DNA of 64,000 nucleotides from J089 sp964535735. Lineage in GTDB: Bacteria; Fidelibacterota; Marinisomatia; Marinisomatales; J089. How positions within the stretch are numbered: position 1 is the stretch's first letter; each line of letters opens with the position of its first letter. The notes beneath the pieces are model-generated. The model ran no database searches. It was not told the DNA's origin and saw only the letters and a list, made by a program, of their open reading frames with translations. Both the position numbers and the translations under genes were made by a program. Location: assembly GCA_964535735.1 (NCBI GenBank), contig CAZHTM010000009.1, forward strand, positions 13,536 to 77,535, written 5' to 3'. Of this stretch, positions 44,343-52,930 are shown in pieces.

Positions 44343-45391
44343 TCGCGAATGACTACCTCACGGTGCCCCGAAACCACGTCACCGATAGAATAAACTGGGG
44401 ATAAAGACTCCAGCGCTGTGCGCACGTCTTTTTCCGCGTCAGCATCGGTGATGATGACCAATCCAATGCCCATGTTAAAGGTGCGGAACATCTCCTGGGA
44501 ATCCACTTTTCCCAGCGATTGTAGCACCTCAAATATGGGTAGCCTCGGCCAGGTATCCTGGCGCAATGCGACGGCGGTCCCTTCCGGTAAAACACGCGGA
44601 ATATTCTCGATCAAGCCACCACCGGTGATATGGGCAGCTCCTTTCAAAGAAAGACCGAATTCCTGCAGGGTGCGAAGATGAGGCACGTAATTGATATGTG
44701 GCTTCAAAAGCAGGTCTCCAACCGTTTCTTCCGTATTGGGCAGTATATCCTCTACCGACAGACCGGCCCCGTCAAAAAAGATTTTTCGCGCCAAGGAATA
44801 ACCATTGGTGTGGAGACCGTTGGACGGCAACCCCAGGACCACATCACCGGGTTTAATGGTTCTTCCGGTGAGAATTTTTTCTTTTTCCACTACTCCGGTG
44901 ACAATACCCACCAAATCATGCTCTCCTGGACGGTAGGTTCCGGGCATTTCCGCGGTTTCACCGCCCACCAGGGCGACTCCAATCGCCGCACAGGCTTCCG
45001 CCATCCCCTTAACCATAATTTCAACTATCGCCGGATCCAGGGAGTCGTTGGCAATGTAATCCAAAAACGTAAGAGGTCGGGCACCCAGCACCGCAATGTC
45101 ATTACAACAGGCGGCGACCAGATCCATTCCAATGGTGTCATAGCGATCCATCATGGTGGCGATCATGATTTTGGTGCCCACGCCGTCGATGCTTTGAACC
45201 AAAACCGGGTGTCGATAAGCTTCAAAAACAGGTTTCAGATCAAAAAGGGAACCGAAACTGCCCAATCCGGTGAGAACTTCCGGACCAAAGGTGGCGCGGA
45301 CATGATGTTTTATTCGTTCTACAGCCTCGTTCCCGGCGTCGATATTTACACCGGCGGATTTATAATCAAACGTCGATTCAGGGCGGGTCAT
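44339..45391 (-). CDS. purM: Phosphoribosylformylglycinamidine cyclo-ligase (AIR synthetase)
   Basis: This closes the imidazole ring to give AIR. The 350 residues start with the family YKSAGVNIDAGNEAVERIK and include the substrate loop SIDGVGTKIMIA, ALVGGETAEMPGTY and a C-terminal AHITGGGLIENIPR. Its stop overlaps the next gene's start as ATGA. In most genomes purM follows purL or purF closely; here purL is about 9.8 kb upstream, beyond an accessory island. A leader of about 50 bases separates it from a repeat shared with the far end of the island. Confidence 0.96.
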   Translation of the reverse strand: MTRPESTFDYKSAGVNIDAGNEAVERIKHHVRATFGPEVLTGLGSFGSLFDLKPVFEAYRHPVLVQSIDGVGTKIMIATMMDRYDTIGMDLVAACCNDIAVLGARPLTFLDYIANDSLDPAIVEIMVKGMAEACAAIGVALVGGETAEMPGTYRPGEHDLVGIVTGVVEKEKILTGRTIKPGDVVLGLPSNGLHTNGYSLARKIFFDGAGLSVEDILPNTEETVGDLLLKPHINYVPHLRTLQEFGLSLKGAAHITGGGLIENIPRVLPEGTAVALRQDTWPRLPIFEVLQSLGKVDSQEMFRTFNMGIGLVIITDADAEKDVRTALESLSPVYSIGDVVSGHREVVIRE

Positions 45392-45430
45392 ACAGGGGGC
45401 AAGGAGCGGGGACCAGCCCTGAAATCAATC

Positions 45431-45508
45431 GGTGAAAATGGTGCGAAGTTCACGGGCGATATTACCTCCGAAAGGGTAGAGGCTTCAATGCGGAATCGTA
45501 GAAATACC
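45431..45508. repeat. Left direct repeat bounding the purL-purM island
   Basis: The core 45469-45506 (38 bases, starting CGAAAGGGTAGAGGCTTCAA) matches 54986-55023 at 37 of 38 positions in the same orientation. Weaker similarity extends about 40 bases to the left. It lies just upstream of purM and marks one edge of the restriction-modification/cassette island. It could be an attachment-type duplication or a member of a dispersed repeat family. Confidence 0.75.
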
Positions 45509-45692
45509 TGATTACAATCAGGAAAGGGTTAAAAGCAAAAAACCGTTTGGCGGCGCCGAAAGGAAATGGGAATTCCCTGTTTCCATACGTTCATTGACGT
45601 GGCGAACGGAATCAGACCTGGCTGGTTGCTACGCGACGATTTTGCCAAGAATGTCTCGCGTAACAGGCACGATCTGAGCGGATTAAACCATA

Positions 45693-45842
45693 CTAATTTT
45701 TACACCCGTTTTTATCGCAAGTAATTCTCTTCGATGTTGAAACCCAATGTTCAGAGTTCTTTTTGGTATCAATACCACATCCGGTATTACCCACCTTTGT
45801 TCCTTTGTGTACTATCCCTGTTGGTTTATGTTTTACAGCCAT
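45693..45842 (-). CDS. Small Cys-rich protein, 49 residues, unknown
   Basis: A short gene not found by length-based calling. The ATG at 45842 has a near-perfect AAAGGAGG six bases upstream, the strongest ribosome site in the island. The product begins MAVKHKPTGIVHKGTKVG, contains TGCGIDTKKN and EHWVSTSKRITC, and ends DKNGCKN. Three Cys (22, 42, 47) and many Lys suggest a small metal- or nucleic-acid-binding protein, but I do not recognise a family. It is downstream of the type III res gene, on the same strand. Confidence 0.65.
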   Translation of the reverse strand: MAVKHKPTGIVHKGTKVGNTGCGIDTKKNSEHWVSTSKRITCDKNGCKN

Positions 45843-45859
45843 TTTAAATCCTCCTTTAA

Positions 45860-46035
45860 TGGATTTATTATTAAACGGTCAGGCTCAACTTCCGGATATG
45901 GGGCGCCCAAGCCTGCCGTAGCTTCAGCACAGGCAAGAGCTAAATAGCGGTCAGGTGGATATGGGCGCGCTTTTTCATTGTATCTCTCATCTAAGAGATT
46001 CTACCGCTGTAGTACAGGATGCGCGGAAGCGTTTC
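45860..46035 (-). other. Possible degenerate attC site or gene remnant after res
   Basis: On the minus strand the segment begins at the res stop codon and ends with CCTGACCGTTTAATA, closely like the end of the clear attC site at 51876-52000 (CTTGACCGTTATATA). As in other cassettes, a gene with a ribosome site starts about 30 bases later. The left arm does not pair well, so this would be a degenerate site. Alternatively, one frame (46000-45833) stays open for 55 codons with protein-like content but no start codon, and it overlaps the next start as an operon neighbour would; it may be the tail of a lost gene. Confidence 0.3.
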
Positions 46036-48660
46036 TCAATCCAAGTCTCCCACCGTAGCAACCGGCCTGTATTCAACATCTTCAAATTCTTTAAAATGAG
46101 CATGCCCGCATTTTATCTTTATTTTTTCGCTTGTCTTTAATTCCTGCCCTGCCGACTTGGTTTCGGCGACAAAGTAAACCGTTTCTTCGTTCTTTTTTAT
46201 TAAAGCCCAATCGGGATTATAATTTCCTATGGGTGTTTTAATTTTAAACCAGAATGGAAGTTTGAAATAAAACTCTATATCGTCCCTGCTTTCGCAATCT
46301 TTGGCAAAATCATATTCAACATTTGAATCAAGCGGAACAAGATTACTATAAATGGTTTTATCTTTTTTATTGATTGTAAACGTCAGGTCATTGATGTGAA
46401 TCTCATAATTCTCAAACAACCTCATTTCATATTCTTCAGAGCCTATCTTTTCGTATTTAATGCCTTCTATCATTAATTCGGTAAGGACTTCTTTAATTGC
46501 TATAACCGAATTATCCAGGAAAAATTGCGGATTAATTAAAACATCCCTAATTCTTTTCGATTCTTTGAGAATTTCCAGAATTGTAGAGCGGGTAAGCCCA
46601 GTTCTTTCCTGTATATATGAAAGTACATCCGGTATTTTAAAAATACCGTCGAGAGATGTAGCATAAGAAGCCTTCAGCTCCAGTTCAATACCGGATTCAT
46701 TAAATCCCAGGGCTGTTTTAACTGTTTTAATGACCGCTTTTCTAATGGAAGGCATTTGGTTAACCGCATTTGCGGCTTTTTTTATCAATTCGGCGGTATT
46801 GTATTCTACACGGTATGTGGTCTGAAATTTAATTTTGTCCCAAATTTCCTTGAATTTTTCATCCAGTTCAAAACCTTTTCGATACTTGACCGTTGCACGT
46901 TTTTGTTTGTTTTTTATTCTACCTTTAAAAGAGACACCGCAATCATTTTCGATTTCAGACTGTAGTTGTTTTGCAAAATCTTCATACGATTCGTTGGCGA
47001 CAACCGTTAATCTGTTAATATTGGTATCTTGTATGCGTATTCCTTCCTGATTGACGGAGAGCCTTAGACCTCTGCCAATTTCCTGTCTCTTTTTAAGTTC
47101 TGATTGTGTTTCGTTTAAAGTGCATATCTGAAATACATTTGGATTATCCCAACCTTCACGTAAAGCGGAATGGGTGAAAATGAATCGTAATGGTTCATTA
47201 ATGTCCAAAAGTTTTTCTTTGTTTTTCATTATCAGCTTAAAGGTGTCGTCATCGGCCTGGGTATTTCCTTTTGTATCTTTCCATTTACCTTTTTTATCAG
47301 CGGAAAAATAGCCGTTATGAACTTCTTCGGCTTCAAAAGGAATCAAACCATTATAAATAGATTTTGAGGAAACCTCTTTATATATTTTTTCAAACCATTT
47401 GGCGAATTTGCCTTTTATCGGGTTACCGTCAGTGTCATAATCCCTGTAATTAGCGACACGGTCTATGAAGAAAAGTGAAAGAACTTTTATGCCTTTGGAT
47501 TTCAGTTTTCTTTCTTTTAGGAAATGCTCTTCAATTGTTTTTCGGATTTGAACTTTCATAACTTCATCTGAAAACCCGCCGAAAGTATCACCTACAAAAA
47601 CAGTATCGCCCCTGGAGAGCTCAATTAAGTTTTCGGAGACATCAATACCATTGATAATATAACCGCTTTTATAAATTTCTCTTTTATTGGATAAATCGTA
47701 TAAGTCATCGCCGACCTTTACGGTAACGGATTTTCTTTTAACGCCGTCCGGGGTATTAATATCTATTTTGATTTTTGCCGATGTGCGTGTTTTAGTCGAG
47801 GTTACTTTTTCAAGGCAAAGATATGCTTCATTAAAGTCGTTTTCCGTAACAATGGAATCCACTTCAATCTGTTTTACCAGTCCCAGGTCGTATGCTTTTA
47901 CCGGGTCAAGGCTGTAAACCATGTTATAGCGGTTTGTGTGGGTTGCGGAATAACGGAGAGTACAGAGGGGATACAGATTTTCAACCGCTTTTTTCCTGAT
48001 ATCCGTTTCCATGTTCTGGGGTTCATCAACAATGACTATGGGAGCTGTTGCCTGAATAAATTCTATTGGCCTTTTGCCGGTCAGTTTATCATTAGGTTTG
48101 TTGATGATATTTTCATCTTTAGCGAATGAATCGATATTGATGACAAGTATCTGAATATTATTGTTTATGGCAAAATTTCTCAGATTGGAAACCCGCTTAG
48201 AATCGTAAACATCAAAATTCACAGGTGTTTTATCGTAAAGGTTCTGAAAATGCTCAAATGTAATTTCAAGGTTTTTCAGCACACCTTCGCGAATGGCAAT
48301 TGAGGGAACAACAATTACGAATTTCTTGAAGCCGTATTTTTTGTTCAGTTCATAAATGGTGCGAAGATAAACATAAGTTTTTCCGGTGCCGGTCTCCATT
48401 TCAACGGAAAAATTCATTCCGTCCAGTTTTCCGGAAACAGATATTCCGTTTTTCTTCTGAATTTCCTGAACATTTCTTAAAATCTGTTCCTCTGTTATTG
48501 ACAACCGGTTGCCGACACCTCCATCCTGAAACATATAGCTTTCGGTAGTTATTGAAAAACTGAAATCGCCTTGATTTAACGGCTGTCCTTCAAATATATC
48601 GACAATAGAGTTTATTGCATCGTGTTGAAATTGCTGATTTGGGTCAAAATGGAGTTTCAT
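46036..48660 (-). CDS. res: Type III restriction endonuclease Res subunit (DEAD-like helicase/nuclease)
   Basis: An 874-residue ATP-dependent restriction subunit. The Walker A motif is METGTGKTYV (88-97), the Walker B-like motif is APIVIVDEPQNM, and helicase motif VI is QEIGRGLRLSV. Near the C-terminus, YNPDWALIKK followed by YFVAETKS gives the PD-(D/E)xK nuclease core. With the Mod subunit it cuts unmodified DNA carrying two head-to-head sites. Composition is AT-rich, unlike the purine genes, which points to transfer. Its start overlaps a 37-codon frame by ATGA and is otherwise 121 bases after fic. Confidence 0.92.
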   Translation of the reverse strand: MKLHFDPNQQFQHDAINSIVDIFEGQPLNQGDFSFSITTESYMFQDGGVGNRLSITEEQILRNVQEIQKKNGISVSGKLDGMNFSVEMETGTGKTYVYLRTIYELNKKYGFKKFVIVVPSIAIREGVLKNLEITFEHFQNLYDKTPVNFDVYDSKRVSNLRNFAINNNIQILVINIDSFAKDENIINKPNDKLTGKRPIEFIQATAPIVIVDEPQNMETDIRKKAVENLYPLCTLRYSATHTNRYNMVYSLDPVKAYDLGLVKQIEVDSIVTENDFNEAYLCLEKVTSTKTRTSAKIKIDINTPDGVKRKSVTVKVGDDLYDLSNKREIYKSGYIINGIDVSENLIELSRGDTVFVGDTFGGFSDEVMKVQIRKTIEEHFLKERKLKSKGIKVLSLFFIDRVANYRDYDTDGNPIKGKFAKWFEKIYKEVSSKSIYNGLIPFEAEEVHNGYFSADKKGKWKDTKGNTQADDDTFKLIMKNKEKLLDINEPLRFIFTHSALREGWDNPNVFQICTLNETQSELKKRQEIGRGLRLSVNQEGIRIQDTNINRLTVVANESYEDFAKQLQSEIENDCGVSFKGRIKNKQKRATVKYRKGFELDEKFKEIWDKIKFQTTYRVEYNTAELIKKAANAVNQMPSIRKAVIKTVKTALGFNESGIELELKASYATSLDGIFKIPDVLSYIQERTGLTRSTILEILKESKRIRDVLINPQFFLDNSVIAIKEVLTELMIEGIKYEKIGSEEYEMRLFENYEIHINDLTFTINKKDKTIYSNLVPLDSNVEYDFAKDCESRDDIEFYFKLPFWFKIKTPIGNYNPDWALIKKNEETVYFVAETKSAGQELKTSEKIKIKCGHAHFKEFEDVEYRPVATVGDLD

Positions 48661-48770
48661 CTGACACCTTGTCCTTCGCTAAAATTAGCGTAAAGCCTGT
48701 CAACCACAAAGGTGTTTGCGTAAAGTGATGTTGAATTTAATTTACGCAAGGTGGTTTGTGTATATTTCAT
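48657..48770 (-). CDS. Candidate 37-residue ORF between fic and res
   Basis: An open frame of 37 codons starts with ATG 11 bases after the fic stop and ends in TGA overlapping the res ATG (ATGA). It starts MKYTQTTLRKLNSTSLYAN and repeats LYAN later. The spacing and the start-stop overlap are what one expects of a translated leader or small subunit. Against it, no good ribosome site is seen, and the same DNA contains a TTGCGTAA...TTACGCAA inverted repeat and a CGCTAA-AA-TTAGCG palindrome, which could instead be an operator for res. Confidence 0.4.
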   Translation of the reverse strand: MKYTQTTLRKLNSTSLYANTFVVDRLYANFSEGQGVR

Positions 48771-48781
48771 AAAACGCAAAA

Positions 48782-49897
48782 TTATAAAACCTTTCTGCCC
48801 TCGGCTATATTTATAAGATTTGGCATAGCATAAACAGAAGGTTGCCGTCCCTGTCCCCGCCTTAGTAAAATAATAGATTGAGAATCCACTAGCTTTTTCA
48901 GCAAATTGTTTGCGGTCATTCTATTGGATATTCCGGAAAGCTGATAAAAATCCACCGTGTTGATAATCGGTGCTTTGAAGAAGGTATCCAAAGCCGGAAC
49001 GGCGTATTGCGAATGTGTAATATCAATAAAATTATCCTTTAATTTTTCATATAGCCCCAGAATGTTCCTTGCTTTTGAGATGTTTATATCTGATTGTATT
49101 ATAATAGCTTGTAGAAAAAATTCTACCCAACCATGCCAATTATTTTCCGAGGTAATAGCCAAAAGACCATCGTAGTACTCGTCCCGGTGTGTTTCCAGAT
49201 ATTCGCTTAAATAAAACATGGGACTGTTAAGGCATTTTTTCATATAAAGAAAAAGCGGGATAAGAAGTCTGCCAATTCGCCCGTTGCCGTCCCGAAAAGG
49301 ATGCAATATCTCAAACTGAGCGTGAATAATCGCAAGTTGTACCAACGGGTCATCGAAATTGTCTCGTAACAGAAATTTCTCCCACTTTTCCAGATGTTCC
49401 TGCAAAATCATCGGATTCGGCGGCACAAAACGGGCATTTTCAATCGGTGTACCTCTTTTTCCTATCCAGTTCTGCTCTTTTCTAAATTGTCCCGGCTCCA
49501 TATTTCTTCCCCTAACACTGTCAAGCAGAACTTTATGAAGGCTTTTTATAAGATTAAGACTGATAGGACGGTTTTTCAGTTCATTTTCGGCAATTCTTAA
49601 AACTTTGCGGTAATTACCGATTTCTTTGATATCTTCGTTAATGGAAGCGGATTTTCCGGTATCAAGACCGGCATCATGTTCGAGAACATCTCCCAATGAG
49701 GCTTGAGTACCTTCAATTCGTGAGGATAAAACCGCCTCATTCGTGGTAAGAGGAGAGAGCAGCACGCCCGGATTGATTAAACTCTGCAAAAGTCCGTCAT
49801 ACCGGGCAATAGCGGCATTTGCCTTACCGATTAAAGACACCAGCTTTTTCCAGTTTATATTTTCAGGTGGTAACTCATGTGGAACAAATGGTTTCAT
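48782..49897 (-). CDS. Fic-domain protein (probable class II AMPylator) inside the type III R-M operon
   Basis: A 371-residue Fic protein. The catalytic motif HPFRDGNGRIGR is at 199-210 (canonical H-x-F-x-D/E-G-N-G-R-x-x-R). Upstream, SSRIEG (Ser58 to Gly63) fits the S-x-x-x-E-G inhibitory helix motif that makes class II Fic proteins self-inhibited. An N-terminal Fic_N-like region precedes it, and the C-terminal about 100 residues resemble a winged helix. Fic proteins transfer AMP to hydroxyl side chains of target proteins. It lies two bases after mod and before res, so it is transcribed as part of the restriction operon. Confidence 0.92.
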   Translation of the reverse strand: MKPFVPHELPPENINWKKLVSLIGKANAAIARYDGLLQSLINPGVLLSPLTTNEAVLSSRIEGTQASLGDVLEHDAGLDTGKSASINEDIKEIGNYRKVLRIAENELKNRPISLNLIKSLHKVLLDSVRGRNMEPGQFRKEQNWIGKRGTPIENARFVPPNPMILQEHLEKWEKFLLRDNFDDPLVQLAIIHAQFEILHPFRDGNGRIGRLLIPLFLYMKKCLNSPMFYLSEYLETHRDEYYDGLLAITSENNWHGWVEFFLQAIIIQSDINISKARNILGLYEKLKDNFIDITHSQYAVPALDTFFKAPIINTVDFYQLSGISNRMTANNLLKKLVDSQSIILLRRGQGRQPSVYAMPNLINIAEGRKVL

Positions 49898-49899
49898 CT

Positions 49900-51759
49900 C
49901 TACACCACCTTAAACTCAATCCCCGCATCCTTCATCTGCAACGCCGTATTGGTTTTTAACTGGTCATTTTTATTAAATAACCGGTCGATAGTAATTACCT
50001 TTTGAGGCTTTACCTCTATAACCGTTTTAATAATTTTCTTATCAACCCTTTCAAGAATCAAGGCAATTTCACTATCATTAACAAGATAAAAACCGGCTTT
50101 CTCTTCAATTTTTGCAGTAAGCGGAACGCCGGATTTTAAAAGCAGCTCGAAAAGCACATCTTCCGTTTTTATGTTCTCGTCCAAGGGCTCAAGATGTTGT
50201 TGCAATTGCTCAAGGAGCTGTTCCTCGTTTTCTATTTGAGTTCGCCAGATTTTGAAGTTGGAATCCTGTAATTTAAAAACCTTGAAACCTAAATCCTGCT
50301 TGCCGTTGGTACCGTCCAAATCAAGTTTACCTTCCTGTTCTTCCATGATTTTCCTGATTACCCGGCGAATACGCTCTTTGCCAATTTCGGCAATGGTTTT
50401 GTATCCGGCTTTGTAGGCTTCTGATTTTTCGTCGCATTTTTCAGGAAGCTGAACACAGATGAATTTGCGGTTGCCACCGTCTTTTTTATTTAGCTCAAGA
50501 ACGGCATGGGCGGTTGTGGCCGAGCCTGAAAAAAAATCGAGGATAATATCGGAGTCTAAACCAAAACAAACTTGTTTTGTAAGCTCTGAAATAAGTGCAG
50601 ATGGCTTTGGAAAATCAAAATATTTTGCTTTAAACAATTCATCAATTTCTTTGGTTCCGTTTCTCGTATAAATCTTTTCGCCAATAATCGAAGTATAATT
50701 CGGTAATTCAGAACTTACATCACTAAGAAAGACTTTTCTACGTGGTCGTCCATCCTTATTTTTAGGCCAAAGTATTCTTTTTTCGGCGATAAGTTTGGCC
50801 ATTGTTTTTTTATCGTATCGCCATCCCATTTTAGGTTTGCCATAATTTATTCCAGTTTCTGGATTAATAAGGTCATAGTGGCAATTTGGTCTTTGGTGCT
50901 CAGGCAATAAACCAACCATGTTACCGCTTACCCATTTACCACGTTCATCATTATCAGGGTTTGAGTATTGCTCTATTTTTCTTTCAGCACCTTTTAATCT
51001 GCGTTCATTATTTGATTTTGAGTAAGTTAGAACATATTCATGATCAATTGACAAACCTGATATGTTACGATTATCCTTATTTTGTCTACTTTTCCATATT
51101 AGTTCTCCGATGCAATTTTCTTCCCCAAACACCTCATTCATTAAAAGCCGTAGATTGTAAACTTCATTATCATCAATACTAACAAAAATTACCCCGTCAT
51201 CACGTAATAAATTCCGAGCCAGAAACAACCGCGGATACATCATGGAAAGCCAGTTACTGTGATAATGTCCGCTGTCTTTGCTGTTTTTGCGGAACAGGCC
51301 TTCACGGGTTAAATAACCGCTTTCGTCTTTATCGCCGATTCTGCTTAGATACTCTTCACGGCTTTCGGAAAATTTATCAGGATAGATAAATTTGTCATTG
51401 CCCGTATTATACGGCGGGTCAATGTATATCATCTTGATTTTGCCGAAATAGGCTTTTTGCAGGACTTTCAAAACCTCCAGGTTCTCGCCCTCAATAAAAA
51501 TGTTTTCCGTGGCATCAAAATTAACCGATTCATCTCTATCCGGAACCAGCGTCGCGGTTGTGGGCGCTTGCAGAATCCGGAAAGCGTCCGACTTCCCCGC
51601 CCAGTTTAAAACATAGCGTTCGTTCTTAAATTCTATTTCCTCGCCAAGAGCGGCTTTCAGCTTTTCCCAGTCAATCTTATTTTCCGTAAAGGCTTCGGGA
51701 ATTATTTCTTTTAGCTTGTTCAGTTTTTCTGCCGCAATATTCAAAGACTTTCCATCCAT
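49900..51759 (-). CDS. mod: Type III DNA methyltransferase Mod subunit (N6-adenine or N4-cytosine)
   Basis: A 619-residue beta-class amino-methyltransferase. The catalytic motif IV comes first (IYIDPPYNTGND, DPPY at 114-117) and the S-adenosylmethionine motif I comes late (ILDFFSGSATTAHAV), the circular order of the beta class. The variable region between them (about 190-400) should be the target recognition domain. It recognises the site for both modification and cutting with Res. It is the first gene of the mod-fic-res operon; AGGGG lies about 11 bases before the ATG. Its composition is AT-rich. Confidence 0.93.
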   Translation of the reverse strand: MDGKSLNIAAEKLNKLKEIIPEAFTENKIDWEKLKAALGEEIEFKNERYVLNWAGKSDAFRILQAPTTATLVPDRDESVNFDATENIFIEGENLEVLKVLQKAYFGKIKMIYIDPPYNTGNDKFIYPDKFSESREEYLSRIGDKDESGYLTREGLFRKNSKDSGHYHSNWLSMMYPRLFLARNLLRDDGVIFVSIDDNEVYNLRLLMNEVFGEENCIGELIWKSRQNKDNRNISGLSIDHEYVLTYSKSNNERRLKGAERKIEQYSNPDNDERGKWVSGNMVGLLPEHQRPNCHYDLINPETGINYGKPKMGWRYDKKTMAKLIAEKRILWPKNKDGRPRRKVFLSDVSSELPNYTSIIGEKIYTRNGTKEIDELFKAKYFDFPKPSALISELTKQVCFGLDSDIILDFFSGSATTAHAVLELNKKDGGNRKFICVQLPEKCDEKSEAYKAGYKTIAEIGKERIRRVIRKIMEEQEGKLDLDGTNGKQDLGFKVFKLQDSNFKIWRTQIENEEQLLEQLQQHLEPLDENIKTEDVLFELLLKSGVPLTAKIEEKAGFYLVNDSEIALILERVDKKIIKTVIEVKPQKVITIDRLFNKNDQLKTNTALQMKDAGIEFKVV

Positions 51760-51875
51760 TTTATTTTATCCCCTGTTCTTCTTTTCACCAGCACAGGACG
51801 CGCAGGTTCTTAATACGGGCAAATTTTTATCAAAAAATACCTTATTCATATTTCATTCTTCTTCTTTTTTAGCAT

Positions 51876-52000
51876 ATATAACGGTCAAGCTCTGCAACGC
51901 TCTCGACTTCCCTTTGTTTTACTCTAAACATCATTTCGTACTCCAAACATACTTTTTACGCTAACCGCTACTGGCGTCTGTAGCAGCGCATTGTTATGGC
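51876..52000 (-). other. Integron-like attC site A
   Basis: On the minus strand it begins CCATAACAATGCGCTGC, a start very typical of attC sites, and ends GCTTGACCGTTATAT. The ends ATAAC and GTTAT and the flanking 20 or so bases are imperfect inverted complements (pairing through GCGC/GCGTT regions) around a central spacer of about 70 bases. The TAA stop of the preceding cassette gene is part of the left end, as is common for cassettes. Two similar sites lie upstream. Confidence 0.75.
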
Positions 52001-52695
52001 TTGCTGCCCTTAATTGCTTCCTTGAGGTAGTTGATTGAAATTGCAGCAAATTCTAGAAAAAATTCTGCTTCCGATTTGCCAATATCTTGATTTTCCGTCC
52101 CCCCATGGCGAACAAAATCTTTATTGCTAGTAAGACCATAAGCCTTGCTAATCAGCTTAGAAATATCTGTATCAAGGGGGACGTTCTTGATTAGCTTGCC
52201 TAGAGTATCTGAGGGGCGGTCTAATAGTATTTTCAAAGTTGATTCGATAGAATTAATAGACTCTTTGATTGAATTTTCATAATCAGGTATTGAGTTATAA
52301 ATAAAATTTTTTGCCTTTAACCATTGCTTGCGGACTGGGGACAGCTCATCGGTTAAGACTTCATTTGTGTTTTTCCAATTTCTTGGGTCTGGTTGATTCC
52401 TTTGTTTTCTTTTTAAATCTAGGAGAATGTCCGCATAAATCTCATCAACATAAGCTCTTCTCTCTGCCCATTTGCCCAATTTTCGTAATGAACAAAATGA
52501 CCAAAAGATTTCTAATGATTTATGAGGATTAGGGTTTTCGTAGCCAGCTTCTTCTAGCTCAAAATAAACATCGGCATATAAATTTCGATAATATTGGGGT
52601 TGGTCATCTGTTCTTCCGCCAGTTACATAGGCAACCATAACAGACTGAATTTCTTCAATTTTTCTAGAAAGATTTTTGGCTTGTTTGCTATCCAT
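51994..52695 (-). CDS. Cassette-borne protein with Abi/HEPN-like C-terminal region
   Basis: A 233-residue protein I cannot assign firmly. It is mostly helical and charged. The C-terminal part (KLISKAYGLTSNKDFVRHGG, then EAEFFLEFAAISINYLKEA) resembles the C-terminal region of abortive-infection proteins with an R-H-G-G element near a HEPN-like helix pair. A defence role is only suggested. It has its own attC site directly at its stop codon, and a decayed small frame lies just upstream in the same cassette. The ATG has AAATAA before it and no strong ribosome site. Confidence 0.7.
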   Translation of the reverse strand: MDSKQAKNLSRKIEEIQSVMVAYVTGGRTDDQPQYYRNLYADVYFELEEAGYENPNPHKSLEIFWSFCSLRKLGKWAERRAYVDEIYADILLDLKRKQRNQPDPRNWKNTNEVLTDELSPVRKQWLKAKNFIYNSIPDYENSIKESINSIESTLKILLDRPSDTLGKLIKNVPLDTDISKLISKAYGLTSNKDFVRHGGTENQDIGKSEAEFFLEFAAISINYLKEAIKGSKP

Positions 52696-52701
52696 TTATT
52701 T

Positions 52702-52920
52702 TCACTTGAGCATGCTTCTATATTTTTTGCGAACTATGTCCAATTCGATTGCGATTCCGTTGGCTTTTGATTGATCCCATTCTTCAGGGTTTAACCAATA
52801 CTGGCTTTTATATGCACATATTTCTGATACCACTTAGTCAATAGGAATAGCTGTGACACTCCAATAGCGGACTAAATGCTTCTCTACATTCTTGTCTCTC
52901 TGGTCATTTTTCGTCTCCAT
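52702..52920 (-). pseudogene. Small cassette ORF interrupted by an in-frame stop
   Basis: Reading from the ATG at 52920, 28 codons (METKNDQRDKNVEKHLVRYW then SVTAIPID) reach TAA. The same frame then continues without a break for 43 further codons (VVSEICAYKSQYWLNPEEW ... VRKKYRSMLK) to a TGA just before the next gene. The protein-like content on both sides of the TAA suggests one 72-codon gene with a nonsense change; a GTG directly after the TAA could restart it. It begins just inside the cassette that follows attC site C. Confidence 0.45.
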
Positions 52921-52930
52921 AATAAATTCG

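Noticed and set aside
44630..45511. 293-codon plus-strand open frame
   Set aside because: It is antisense to purM over nearly its whole length and has no family features; purM is certain.
51766..51849. 27-codon frame just upstream of mod (starts MNKVFFDKNLPV, with a C-A-S-C pair)
   Set aside because: It is close to mod and could be a leader peptide, but it is very short, lacks a clear ribosome site and has no support beyond position.
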